Shown: piece after piece, positions 51,886 through 60,154 of the stretch
Layout: each line of letters starts with the position of its first letter
Position numbering within the stretch: the first letter of the stretch is position 1
DNA from: Paludibaculum fermentans_A
GTDB taxonomy: Bacteria > Acidobacteriota > Terriglobia > Bryobacterales > Bryobacteraceae
Reading direction: 5' to 3'
Length of the DNA stretch: 64,000 bases
Assembly (NCBI RefSeq): GCF_051172195.1
Contig: NZ_JBPJAQ010000001.1
Coordinates: 1,674,001 to 1,738,000 of the forward strand
Position numbers and translations under genes: made by a program
Notes under the pieces: generated by a model
The model's input: the letters and a program-made list of their open reading frames with translations, nothing else
What the model was told of the DNA's origin: nothing
Database searches by the model: none

Positions 51886-54499
51886 TTGGCGCGGCCTTGG
51901 CATACTCGGCCCGGTAGAGGGCAGCTTTGGCGCTATTGCCTGCGGCATCGTAGAGCGTGATCAGATCCTGGCGGGCTGCCTGGAGCCAACTGACCGAAGG
52001 GCTGGTCTGCTTCGTTAGGATGGCGTAGCCGGCCAGGATCTCGGTTTCGGCTTCAGGGTACTTCTGCTGGCGTACGAGGGAGCGGCCGAGCTTAATGCGG
52101 GCGATGCCGGTGTTCAGATGGCCTGGCGAGAGGGCGGTGGTGAAGCGCTGGACGACGTCGCGGTAGAGATGCTCGGCGCGGGCATTCTCCTTGCGCTCAA
52201 TGTAGACGCTGGCCAGGTTCGACAGGCCGATGGCGACCAGGTAATGGCGATCTCCGTTCACCTTCCGGTAGATGTCGACTGTGCGGCGGAACTGCGATTC
52301 GGCCTCGTCCAGGTGCTTGCGTTTGAGGGCCACCGAGCCTAGCTCATTCAGTGCGGAAGCCACGCGCGGGTGGTTCTGGCCGTAGACGCGTTCCTGGATG
52401 GCCATGGATTGCTGCAGCAGGTCGACGGCTTCGTCGAAGCGCTCTTCGCGGACTAGTGCGCGGCCCAGCATGGTGAGGTTGGATGCCGTGGTGTGATTAT
52501 CCTTGCCATACCAGGACTGGTTGATCTCCAGTGCCTGGCGGTAGAATGCTTCGGCCTCGGGGTAGCGGCCCTGCTCAAACTGAATGGCCCCGAGGTTGAT
52601 GAGATCTTCCGCGACATGAGGATGACGCGAGCCGTAGAGCTGACGGTGCATGACGAGCACCTTCTGGTTGAGTTCGCCGGATTGGGCGAAGTGTCCGGCA
52701 TAGAAGTGGACATTGGCCAGTTCGTAGGTGGCGGAAGCCAGTTCGGGGGTGACTTCGCCATCCGAGCGGAGGCGGACGGCCTCTTCGAGGACTTCGATGG
52801 CTTTGTCGTAGGAGCCACGCTCACTGAGAACGCGGCCCAGGGCCGAGGCGGCCAGGGCGATGCCGGCGTCGCCGGGCGGAAGAGTGCGGCGGCTCATCTC
52901 GAGGCCGTCGCGAACGAGCTTTTCGGCATCGTCGAAGCGCGCCTGGTCGACTCGCAGCAGACCCAGGTCCACGAGACTTTCCGCGACACGGGGATGGCTG
53001 GGACCGAACAGGGCCTGGCGGCGTTCCAATGCGAGTTTGAGCAGCGATTCCGACTGAACGAGGTTGTCGAGCTTCTTATAGATGCCGCCGAGGGTCTGGT
53101 AGAGGTCGGCCTGGACGGCGGGTTCGGAGTCGAGACCTCGAGCCTCCTGCAGGCCGCGATCGAGCAGGGTAACGACGCGCAGGTCGTCTTTGGGGCCGGC
53201 CGCTTCATCTCCGCCTTCAAAGAGCCGGGTCATGAACTGCTGGATGCGCTGGGTGCGGGCGGCTTCGGCTTCGGCCAGGTTGCGAGCTTTCGCCAGGCGG
53301 AAGGTGAAGAACGCGATGAGGCCGATGACGGCGGCGGCGGCGAGGGAAGAGGCGACGACGGCGCTACGGTGGCGGCGGATGAACTTGCCGAAGCGGTAGC
53401 GCAGGGAGTCTGGCCGGGCGTCGAGCGGTTGGTTGGCGAGGTAGTGATCCACATCGCGGATGAGCGCCTCGACGGAAGCGTAGCGGCGCTGGACATCCCT
53501 GTGCATGGCCGTCAGGCACAGGACATCGAGATCGGCCCAGGAGGAGTCGCTGGCCGTGAGGAGAGCAGTTTTGCGGGCCACGGCGGAGGGGCGTTCGGGA
53601 TCCTGTTGAACCACGAGAGTCTGGGCCTCGGCGGGCGTTCGATTGGAAAGGTCGAAGGGTAGGCGGCTGGCGAGTAATTCGTAAAGGATCACGCCGAGGG
53701 CATAGACGTCGTTGTGGATGCTGGCGCGTTCGCCGCGGATCTGTTCGGGCGCGGCATAGGCGGGGGTCATGAGACGGAGCCCGGTCTGGGTGAGGTCGGC
53801 CGCGGAGTCGAGCGATTCCTGGTGTTTGGCGATGCCGAAGTCGAGCAGGCGAACTGAGCCATCCGCCTTCACGAGGATGTTGGAGGGTTTGAGGTCCCTG
53901 TGAATGACAGCGTGGCCGTGGGCGTACTGGACAGCCTCACACACAGCGCGGAAGAGGTGCAGGCGGCGTTCGATGGAGCAGGCGTGCTGCTGGCAGAAGG
54001 CCGTGAGGGGCAACCCCTCGACATATTCCATCGCGAACCAGGGCGTCCCGTCCGGCAGCGTGTCGGCGTCGTAGAGGCGGGCGATGGAGGGGTGGTTGAG
54101 TTGGGCGAGGGTTCGCTGTTCCGTCGAGAAACGTTCGCGTCGGGCGGGTGAAAGCCAGGCATCGCGCAGGATCTTGATGGCGACGAGGCTGCGGAGGTCG
54201 TCGCGTTCAGCGAGATAGACAACACCCATGCCGCCTTCGCCCAGCAAGGATGTGAGGCGGTAGGGCCCGAACTGACGAGGCTGGGCGGGATCGGATAGCA
54301 ATAGACCGGCCATGTTGCCCACGGGCTGATCGAGGAGAGAAGACGGGCGGGCATCCTCTTCGAGCAGCGAGAGGACCTCCTGCAGCAGCTCCGTGTCACC
54401 GGCGCAGGCGGAGCGCAGATGCGGCAGCCTCGCGGCTTCCGGCAGATCCGCCGTTTCATGAAAGAGGTTCTGGATCCGTTCCAGGCGTGCGCTGTCCAA
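51875..54499 (-). CDS. Transmembrane Ser/Thr kinase with extracytoplasmic TPR repeats, 874 aa
   Basis: An N-terminal helical module (1-75) common in acidobacterial kinases precedes an intact Hanks kinase (about 80-350): LLGEGGMGVVY, K109 in VAIK, HRDLKPSN (D202), DFG (220-222) and APE. One membrane helix lies at about 380-400. Residues 440-860 are about nine tetratricopeptide repeats of the 42-residue kinesin-light-chain type (for example SHPRVAESLVDLGLLRVDQ). The TPRs lie outside the cytoplasm and probably bind a ligand or partner. The start is TTG 54499. It is 26 bp downstream of an ECF sigma factor gene, its likely phosphorylation substrate. Confidence 0.9.
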   Translation of the reverse strand: MDSARLERIQNLFHETADLPEAARLPHLRSACAGDTELLQEVLSLLEEDARPSSLLDQPVGNMAGLLLSDPAQPRQFGPYRLTSLLGEGGMGVVYLAERDDLRSLVAIKILRDAWLSPARRERFSTEQRTLAQLNHPSIARLYDADTLPDGTPWFAMEYVEGLPLTAFCQQHACSIERRLHLFRAVCEAVQYAHGHAVIHRDLKPSNILVKADGSVRLLDFGIAKHQESLDSAADLTQTGLRLMTPAYAAPEQIRGERASIHNDVYALGVILYELLASRLPFDLSNRTPAEAQTLVVQQDPERPSAVARKTALLTASDSSWADLDVLCLTAMHRDVQRRYASVEALIRDVDHYLANQPLDARPDSLRYRFGKFIRRHRSAVVASSLAAAAVIGLIAFFTFRLAKARNLAEAEAARTQRIQQFMTRLFEGGDEAAGPKDDLRVVTLLDRGLQEARGLDSEPAVQADLYQTLGGIYKKLDNLVQSESLLKLALERRQALFGPSHPRVAESLVDLGLLRVDQARFDDAEKLVRDGLEMSRRTLPPGDAGIALAASALGRVLSERGSYDKAIEVLEEAVRLRSDGEVTPELASATYELANVHFYAGHFAQSGELNQKVLVMHRQLYGSRHPHVAEDLINLGAIQFEQGRYPEAEAFYRQALEINQSWYGKDNHTTASNLTMLGRALVREERFDEAVDLLQQSMAIQERVYGQNHPRVASALNELGSVALKRKHLDEAESQFRRTVDIYRKVNGDRHYLVAIGLSNLASVYIERKENARAEHLYRDVVQRFTTALSPGHLNTGIARIKLGRSLVRQQKYPEAETEILAGYAILTKQTSPSVSWLQAARQDLITLYDAAGNSAKAALYRAEYAKAAPTKK

Positions 54500-54525
54500 C
54501 CGGCCCCCCGAAGGCGAAGAGAATA

Positions 54526-55107
54526 TCAGGCGTTGCGGCGAAGCTCCCGGGCAAGCCAGGCTTTGGCTACCCGCCAGTCGCGGAGGATGGTTGCCTCCGA
54601 AACGTTGAGCAAGAGTGCAGTCTCGGCGACGTCCAATCCGCCGAAGAAGCGGCTTTCGACGATGGCGGCCTGGCGCGGGTTGAGCCGGGCTAGGTCCTCA
54701 AGCACGTTGTCGAGCGCGAGTACCTGGTCTTCGTAGGGCTTCGTCTGGTCGATGAAGTCCTGTAAGGTTACAAACACAATTCCCTGGTCGCCGCCTCGCT
54801 TATTTGCATGACGGCGGCGGGCGGCCTCGACCAGCAACTGGCGCATGGCGCGGGCGGCGATGCGTTTGAAGTGCAGTTGTGATTCGGCGCTGACCCGTGG
54901 GGAGTTCGCCATCTTGAGCCAGGCTTCGTTGACGAGGGCCGTGGGGCTGAGTGTGGCGCTGGGATCACCACGGCGGACGGTGGAGGCGAGGCGCCGCAAC
55001 TCCTCGTAGGTGACGCTGAAGAGATGATCGAGTTCGCGCCGCCGCTCCGCGGTGAGCGGTTCACCGGACTCGACGCCGTCACCTGTGAATGAATTCTCCG
55101 AGGACAT
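54526..55107 (-). CDS. ECF sigma factor (TIGR02999/ECF43-like), kinase-associated, 193 aa
   Basis: The pattern VTYEELRRLASTVRRGD, TLSPTALVNEAWLKM and QLHFKRIAARAMRQLLVEAARRR is that of TIGR02999 sigma factors, with a sigma-4 helix-turn-helix near residues 150-185 (LDVAETALLLNVSEATILRDW). The usual acidic DAED block of region 2.2 is absent; instead there is SPTAL with T56. In kinase-linked ECF43 factors a Thr at this place must be phosphorylated to let the factor bind core polymerase. ATG 55107 is chosen; longer frames start without a ribosome site. It is paired with the downstream kinase. Confidence 0.86.
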   Translation of the reverse strand: MSSENSFTGDGVESGEPLTAERRRELDHLFSVTYEELRRLASTVRRGDPSATLSPTALVNEAWLKMANSPRVSAESQLHFKRIAARAMRQLLVEAARRRHANKRGGDQGIVFVTLQDFIDQTKPYEDQVLALDNVLEDLARLNPRQAAIVESRFFGGLDVAETALLLNVSEATILRDWRVAKAWLARELRRNA

Positions 55108-55232
55108 GACGGTTTTTCCAGGGTCTCTGCGCATTGCGAGGTGGAGGACAGGGGACCCAGAAGACGACTGTGGGCAGAGGCCTGCGACAGGTGTGCCCTG
55201 ATGCCGCGATGCTAACACCCAAGGATATTCCC

Positions 55233-55652
55233 ATGCAAGCACTTACGTGCAATCCCCGGCCTGCTTGCGCGCGCTGGGCGCGGGCCGGACAGGCACTGAC
55301 GCTGGCTCTCGTTTTGATGGGCTTGAGCGGCTGCGGAGGAGATTCGGCCGGTGTACGAGCCCCGGCGCGCAGCGGCGACGTATGGGAAGTCGACCGTGCG
55401 GCGGGCCGGCCGGACATGCCGGGCGCGGTGCTGGCTTACGTCAACGGGCTGCACCTGATTGTCGTGGACGGCAATGAGGTTTATGCGGGGATGACTCCGA
55501 TGAAGGCCGAGACGCGGTCGGATGGCGGCCGTGCCATCCAGCTCGCAAACGGCCTGGAGGCGGTGCTGACGCAGGACGGCCCGGACCGGATGCAGCTCAG
55601 GTTCTCGAGCGGTGAATCGATTGGATTGCGCAAGAAGGCGGAGGTGAAGTAG
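55233..55652 (+). CDS. Putative lipoprotein of unknown function, 139 aa
   Basis: A lipoprotein signal with the lipobox LSGC (lipidated C34) follows a positively charged N-terminus; AAGGA lies 7 nt before ATG 55233. The mature part is small and beta-rich (AVLAYVNGLHLIVVDGNEVYAGM, then LEAVLTQDGPDRMQLRF). I do not recognise a family. It is divergent from the sigma-kinase pair and 2 bp before the next gene, so it heads an operon of secreted proteins. Confidence 0.72.
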   Translation: MQALTCNPRPACARWARAGQALTLALVLMGLSGCGGDSAGVRAPARSGDVWEVDRAAGRPDMPGAVLAYVNGLHLIVVDGNEVYAGMTPMKAETRSDGGRAIQLANGLEAVLTQDGPDRMQLRFSSGESIGLRKKAEVK

Positions 55653-55654
55653 CC

Positions 55655-56830
55655 ATGCGGACGACGCGGATAGCGGTGCTGGGCCTGCTGGCGGCGACTA
55701 CGTTCTATGCGCAGAACGAAGAGGTGGAAAACCAGGCGATCGCACTCGTCTATCACAAGCTGACCGGCGACCCGCTGGATCTGCAGACGGTGGCGCAGAG
55801 CAGCGCGGTGGTGCGCAACGCGTCGAGTTTCGACCGGCCGGATGCGGTGAAGACCGAGGCGGCACGGCTGCAGGGCCAGTTGAACGCGGCGGATCCGGGC
55901 AAAGAGTTCGTCATGCGCGTGAACGACTCCATCTCGGAGTATGACCACGAGCGCGGCGAATTCTATGTTGTCCTGTTCCGGCCGGGCTACTTCGTGCCGG
56001 TGAGCGCGTTTCGGCAGCAGTACCAGTTGGTGTTTGCGAATGTGGAAGGCGCGCGGGCCATTCCCATGCCGAAGGAGGAGGCCCGGAACTTCGATCTGCA
56101 ATTGCAGAAGCGCTCGCGGCACGTGACGAACGAGATTCATTTCAGGGTGATCGGCAAGGGCGATCCGGCGGGCGGAGTGACGGGCGAACGTGTCATTCGG
56201 GCGGAGATTCTGTCGTCGCGGCTGCTGGATATGAACGGCAACGTGGTGTATTTGCCGAAGATCGCGCCCCTGGCGGCCAGCGCTCCGGCGGCTCCGTTCG
56301 ATGTGGCGAAGGCGGATGTGGCCGGGTTTAAGGTGGGCGTGAAAGTGTCGGACCTCGAAGCGACACTGGCGCGGACGGCCGGCAAGCCTCAGCGGGTGAC
56401 CCCGAAGAACGGTGTGGACAAGTTCGCGGGCACGCTGGAAGTGAACAGCATGGGGTGCGCGAGCTATGTCGGAAAGCGCAGCCCGAACGTGGGCACGATG
56501 TGCGTGGTTGCCTATTTCGACAAGGACGAGATTGTACGGGCGATTCGCGTGGAGCGGCTGTTTCCCTGGTTCGATTCGGAGATCTTCCGGAAGTCGCTCA
56601 CGCAGAAGTACGGGGCTGTGAGTTCCGCGAGGAACTCAGGGAGCGGGTTGGAGTTGGGCTGGGGCCCTGACGTCAACGAAACGAACCATCCGGAGAAGAA
56701 CTACTTTCACAGTGCGCTGAGGGCGCAGTACGCGGCGGACGAAGATTTCATGAGCCGCGGCATGAACAGCCTTCCGCGCATCAAGGTGGTTCTGCGCCTG
56801 GTGGACGCCCAGTGGGCCTCACAACGGTGA
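55655..56830 (+). CDS. Secreted protein of unknown function, 391 aa
   Basis: A signal peptide (about 1-19, ending TFYAQ) precedes a region rich in polar helices (25-130) and a C-terminal part (about 215-391) with two cysteines 20 residues apart (SMGCASYVG and GTMCVVAYF), which could form a disulfide. I see no catalytic signature and do not recognise the family. It is 2 bp after the lipoprotein gene and 19 bp before the next secreted protein, so the three products may act together. Confidence 0.68.
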   Translation: MRTTRIAVLGLLAATTFYAQNEEVENQAIALVYHKLTGDPLDLQTVAQSSAVVRNASSFDRPDAVKTEAARLQGQLNAADPGKEFVMRVNDSISEYDHERGEFYVVLFRPGYFVPVSAFRQQYQLVFANVEGARAIPMPKEEARNFDLQLQKRSRHVTNEIHFRVIGKGDPAGGVTGERVIRAEILSSRLLDMNGNVVYLPKIAPLAASAPAAPFDVAKADVAGFKVGVKVSDLEATLARTAGKPQRVTPKNGVDKFAGTLEVNSMGCASYVGKRSPNVGTMCVVAYFDKDEIVRAIRVERLFPWFDSEIFRKSLTQKYGAVSSARNSGSGLELGWGPDVNETNHPEKNYFHSALRAQYAADEDFMSRGMNSLPRIKVVLRLVDAQWASQR

Positions 56831-56849
56831 TTTCAGGAGGAATTGCAAG

Positions 56850-58046
56850 ATGAAGAAACGATTGAATGGTCTAGTGCCGCTGGGCGCCGCGGCGGTTTTG
56901 CTGGCGATGGGGAGCCCGGCTCAGGCGCAGATGGGTCCGCTGTGCGCGGGGCGTAACGCGTGCGCCGAAGTGACGCCGTTCCTGGCGACCATCAACGATT
57001 TCCGGACGAGCACGTCAGGGCGGTACAAGGTGCTGACCTCGTCGATCCGGTTCCAGAACAAGACGAACCGGCCGCTGATCCTCGGTTATGTCAGCGGCTC
57101 CGGGATTGCGATTGACGATCAGGGCAACCGCTATGCGGCGAGCACGATCCGGGGCATCGGTGAGATCTCGGGGCGCAACGCGGACTCAAAGTTCGTGCTG
57201 CAGCCGGGCGAGGCGAGCGACGGGCGGTTTGAGCTGATCTGGGAGCCGACGCGTGGTGTAGTGTTTGGGTTGAGCTTTGAACTGGAACTGACCATCCGCG
57301 AGATTGTGCCGCTGCCGGGCAATCAGATCCGCCTGGGGCCGGAACATGCGCTGCACTTCAAGGCGCTGACGAACAACACAAGTTTCAACGCACCGGGGCA
57401 GGCCGCGCCGTCGATGGCGCAACCGCCAGCCGTGGCTCCAGCGCCAGTGGGCGTGCCGCATCCGGCCGCCGCTCCGGCCGTCGCCGCGCCGCAGGCTCCG
57501 GTGGCCGATGCCTGCGCGGGATTGCAGCGCTGCTATAACGCGGGTCCGTTCATTGCGGAGGTAAAGAGCGTCATCCCCAGCAATGAGAGCCGCTATCACG
57601 TAGTTCATTTGAATGTACGGATCCGCAACGTCTCGGGCGAGCAGCTCATACTCGGGTACAAGGCGGGGACGAGCACGGTCATCGACAACCTGGGTCAGCG
57701 GTACTATTGGGGCCGGGCAGGCACCTACGATACCAGCGCCACGGGCATTGGTGTGGTGCAGGGCAACAAGGCCGATCCGCAGTTCGTGCTGAATCCCGGG
57801 CAGTCTCGCGATGCGACGTTCCGGCTGTTCCGCAACCGGGCGCCCAATGGCGGGGTGGGCAACGCCTACAATTTCGACGTGGCCCTGCAGCAACTGGCCG
57901 TGCTCCAAAGCCAGCAGATCCAGACTGTGCGGGAGTACAGCCTGAACTTCCCGAACCTGCCACTGGCCGGAATGGGGGCGGCGCCGGCGCAAAGCGTGGG
58001 TGAAGCGACAAAGGCACTGAAGGACATCTTCAAGAAAAAGAAGTAA
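56850..58046 (+). CDS. Secreted protein with a tandem duplicated beta-domain, 398 aa
   Basis: A signal peptide (1-26, ending SPAQA) is followed by two copies of one domain of about 150 residues. Copy 1 starts at CAGRNACAEV (C32, C38) and copy 2 at CAGLQRCYNA (C222, C228). Both continue with RYxVxxxxxRxxNxxxxxLILGY and FVLxPG segments. A Pro/Ala-rich linker (about 185-218) joins them. The domain pattern suggests an Ig-like beta-sandwich with one disulfide. Function is unknown. GGAGG precedes ATG 56850. A hairpin follows the stop. Confidence 0.72.
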   Translation: MKKRLNGLVPLGAAAVLLAMGSPAQAQMGPLCAGRNACAEVTPFLATINDFRTSTSGRYKVLTSSIRFQNKTNRPLILGYVSGSGIAIDDQGNRYAASTIRGIGEISGRNADSKFVLQPGEASDGRFELIWEPTRGVVFGLSFELELTIREIVPLPGNQIRLGPEHALHFKALTNNTSFNAPGQAAPSMAQPPAVAPAPVGVPHPAAAPAVAAPQAPVADACAGLQRCYNAGPFIAEVKSVIPSNESRYHVVHLNVRIRNVSGEQLILGYKAGTSTVIDNLGQRYYWGRAGTYDTSATGIGVVQGNKADPQFVLNPGQSRDATFRLFRNRAPNGGVGNAYNFDVALQQLAVLQSQQIQTVREYSLNFPNLPLAGMGAAPAQSVGEATKALKDIFKKKK

Positions 58047-58068
58047 ACGGCGGTTCCCCTCCCGCCGT
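58047..58068 (+). terminator. GC-rich hairpin after the duplicated-domain gene
   Basis: ACGGCGG and CCGCCGT form a 7-bp stem around an 8-nt loop, beginning directly after the stop codon. There is no T-run, so it could be a partial terminator between the secreted-protein operon and GH97. Confidence 0.4.
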
Positions 58069-58091
58069 CCACGGGCAAGGACTGTGATCAG

Positions 58092-59909
58092 ATGATATCT
58101 GTCATGGGACTTGCCCGTTTTCTTCTGACCGCAAGCATGGTTTCCCTCTGCCAGGCGCAGAGTTTCGAGATGAAGTCGCCGGATGGGCGGCTGGTCTTCC
58201 ACATCGAGGGCAACAAGTACCGTGTTCAATATGGGGGACAGCCGCTGATCCTGGAGTCGGCCCTCGGGCTGGTGCTGGACGGCGCAGCCCCGCTGGGTCC
58301 GTTTCTGCGAGTGGGCACGGCCACACATACGACCCATTCCTCGCAGTGGAAGCCGGTCTATGGCGAGCGGACGTTGATCCCGGACCGCTATGAAGAGGCG
58401 GTTGTTGAATTGCAGGAGACGATCCCGCCGCGGCGATCGCTGCAGTTGATTGTGCGGGCCTATGACGAAGGGCTGGCGTTCCGCTACCGGTTGCCGCAGG
58501 CAGGGGCGATTGAAAACGAAGCCACGGAGTTCGCGCTGCCGCCAGGGACTCTCGTTTGGGAAACACACGGAGCGCAGGCGCGGTATGCCAAGGTGCCAGT
58601 GGACGATTTGAAGCCAAATGCGGAGCGCCCGCTGACACTGGAGTACGCGAATGGGGTGTTTGCGGCGATCGCGGAGGCCGCGCTCAGCGACTATTCGTCG
58701 ATGCGGCTGTCGCATCCGGCCAAACGGCCCGGTGTCGTGACGGGGTTACTGGCTGGCGGCGCAATGGCGTCCGAGACGCCCTGGCGCGTCATCCTGGTGG
58801 GGCAGAAGCCGGGCGACTTGCTGGAGCACAACTACCTGCTGCTGAATCTGTGTCCGCCCTCACGGATCGCCGACACGTCGTGGATCCGCCCGGGCAAGGT
58901 ACTGCGGGAAGTCACACTGTCGACGAAGGGCGCGCGCGAAGCGGTGGACTTCGCCGTCCGGCGCGGGCTGAGCTACATCGAATTCGATGCCGGGTGGTAC
59001 GGGCTCGAATACAGCGACGAGTCGGACGCCTCGCGGGTGCAGGTGGATCCATTGCGGCTGCGGAAGGAACCGGAGTATCAGGGGCTGGACCTGCCGGCGG
59101 TGATCGCCTATGCGAAGAGCCGCAAGATCGGGGTGCTGCTCTATGTGAACCGGCGGGCGATCGAACGTCAGCTCGACCAGATTCTGCCGTTGTACGAGAA
59201 ATGGGGCGTGAGCGGGGTGAAGTACGGTTTCGTGAACACCGGCAGCCAGGGCTGGACGCGTTGGCTGTACGATGCGGTGGCGCAGGCGGCGGCCCATCAC
59301 CTGATGGTGGACGTTCATGACGAGTTCCGGCCGACTGGTATGAGTCGAACCTGGCCCAATCTCCTGACGCAGGAGGGGATCCGCGGCAACGAGGAGTTTC
59401 CCGAGGCGGCGCACAATACAGTGATGCCGTTTACCCGTTACCTCGCCGGAGCGGCTGACTACACCATCTGCTGGTCGACCCCTCGGCTGAAGAACACGGC
59501 CGCGCACCAGATGGCGCTGTCGATTTTCTATTACAGCCCGTTCCAGTTCATGTACTGGTATGACCGGCCCGCGGATGTCGACGAAACGAACCCGGCGCTG
59601 GCACTATTCGACCATGTGCCGACTGTTTGGGACGAGACGCGCGTCCTGGACGGCCGTCCGGGCGAGTCAGTAGTCATCGCCAGGCGGTCTGGCCAGCGGT
59701 GGTTTGTGGGCGGCATTACAAATGACCAGGCGAGGACCATCCATCTGCCACTTTCCTTCCTGCCTGCCGAGGCCCGGATGACAGCCACTGTCTACACGGA
59801 TGGCGCCACCGCGCGCGAGGTGAGGCTGGAACGGCGAGCTGTGACCGCCCACGACAGCCTGGAACTGCACCTGGCCTCCTCCGGTGGGTTCGCCCTGGAA
59901 TTACAGTAA
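58092..59909 (+). CDS. GH97 alpha-glucosidase/galactosidase-family hydrolase, 605 aa
   Basis: A signal peptide (ending LCQAQ) precedes the GH97 N-terminal beta-sandwich (about 25-250), the catalytic barrel (about 260-520: YIEFDAGWYG, VSGVKYGFVNTG, MVDVHDEFRPTG, EGIRGNEEF) and a C-terminal beta domain. Where retaining GH97 enzymes carry an Asp nucleophile in the VKxDF segment, this one has VKYGF, and Glu residues occur in HDEF and the REG-like EGIRGNE motif. That is the pattern of inverting, SusB-like alpha-glucosidases. It probably cleaves alpha-glucosides in the periplasm. It sits between the secreted-protein operon and a TonB receptor that may supply its substrate. Confidence 0.87.
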   Translation: MISVMGLARFLLTASMVSLCQAQSFEMKSPDGRLVFHIEGNKYRVQYGGQPLILESALGLVLDGAAPLGPFLRVGTATHTTHSSQWKPVYGERTLIPDRYEEAVVELQETIPPRRSLQLIVRAYDEGLAFRYRLPQAGAIENEATEFALPPGTLVWETHGAQARYAKVPVDDLKPNAERPLTLEYANGVFAAIAEAALSDYSSMRLSHPAKRPGVVTGLLAGGAMASETPWRVILVGQKPGDLLEHNYLLLNLCPPSRIADTSWIRPGKVLREVTLSTKGAREAVDFAVRRGLSYIEFDAGWYGLEYSDESDASRVQVDPLRLRKEPEYQGLDLPAVIAYAKSRKIGVLLYVNRRAIERQLDQILPLYEKWGVSGVKYGFVNTGSQGWTRWLYDAVAQAAAHHLMVDVHDEFRPTGMSRTWPNLLTQEGIRGNEEFPEAAHNTVMPFTRYLAGAADYTICWSTPRLKNTAAHQMALSIFYYSPFQFMYWYDRPADVDETNPALALFDHVPTVWDETRVLDGRPGESVVIARRSGQRWFVGGITNDQARTIHLPLSFLPAEARMTATVYTDGATAREVRLERRAVTAHDSLELHLASSGGFALELQ

Positions 59910-60093
59910 GTTGCGCGCCATAGCCGGGCACGCGCCTCGATCCAGGCGGGACTTCATCACCATTTCGAGGTAGGGGAATCCTGCGAGGAATGGGGGTGTG
60001 TTCAGTCCCTCCTTAGAACTATCCTTAATAAAAGTCAGGAATTGTCACCCCGCCGAACTGGGTTTGGCCGAGGTGGTCCGCACTGAGCCCCAA

Positions 60094-60106
60094 GCCGGAA
60101 TCCGGC
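60094..60106. other. Short palindrome upstream of the third TonB receptor
   Basis: GCCGGA-A-TCCGGC forms a 6-bp inverted repeat about 50 bp before the receptor start, within the 245-bp gap after GH97. It may be an operator or chance in GC-rich DNA. I see no convincing promoter hexamer pair in this gap. Confidence 0.25.
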
Positions 60107-60154
60107 CGCGGAGGGTGTGGGTCTATACGAATCTGTTGCAGACCGGAGGGAGCT

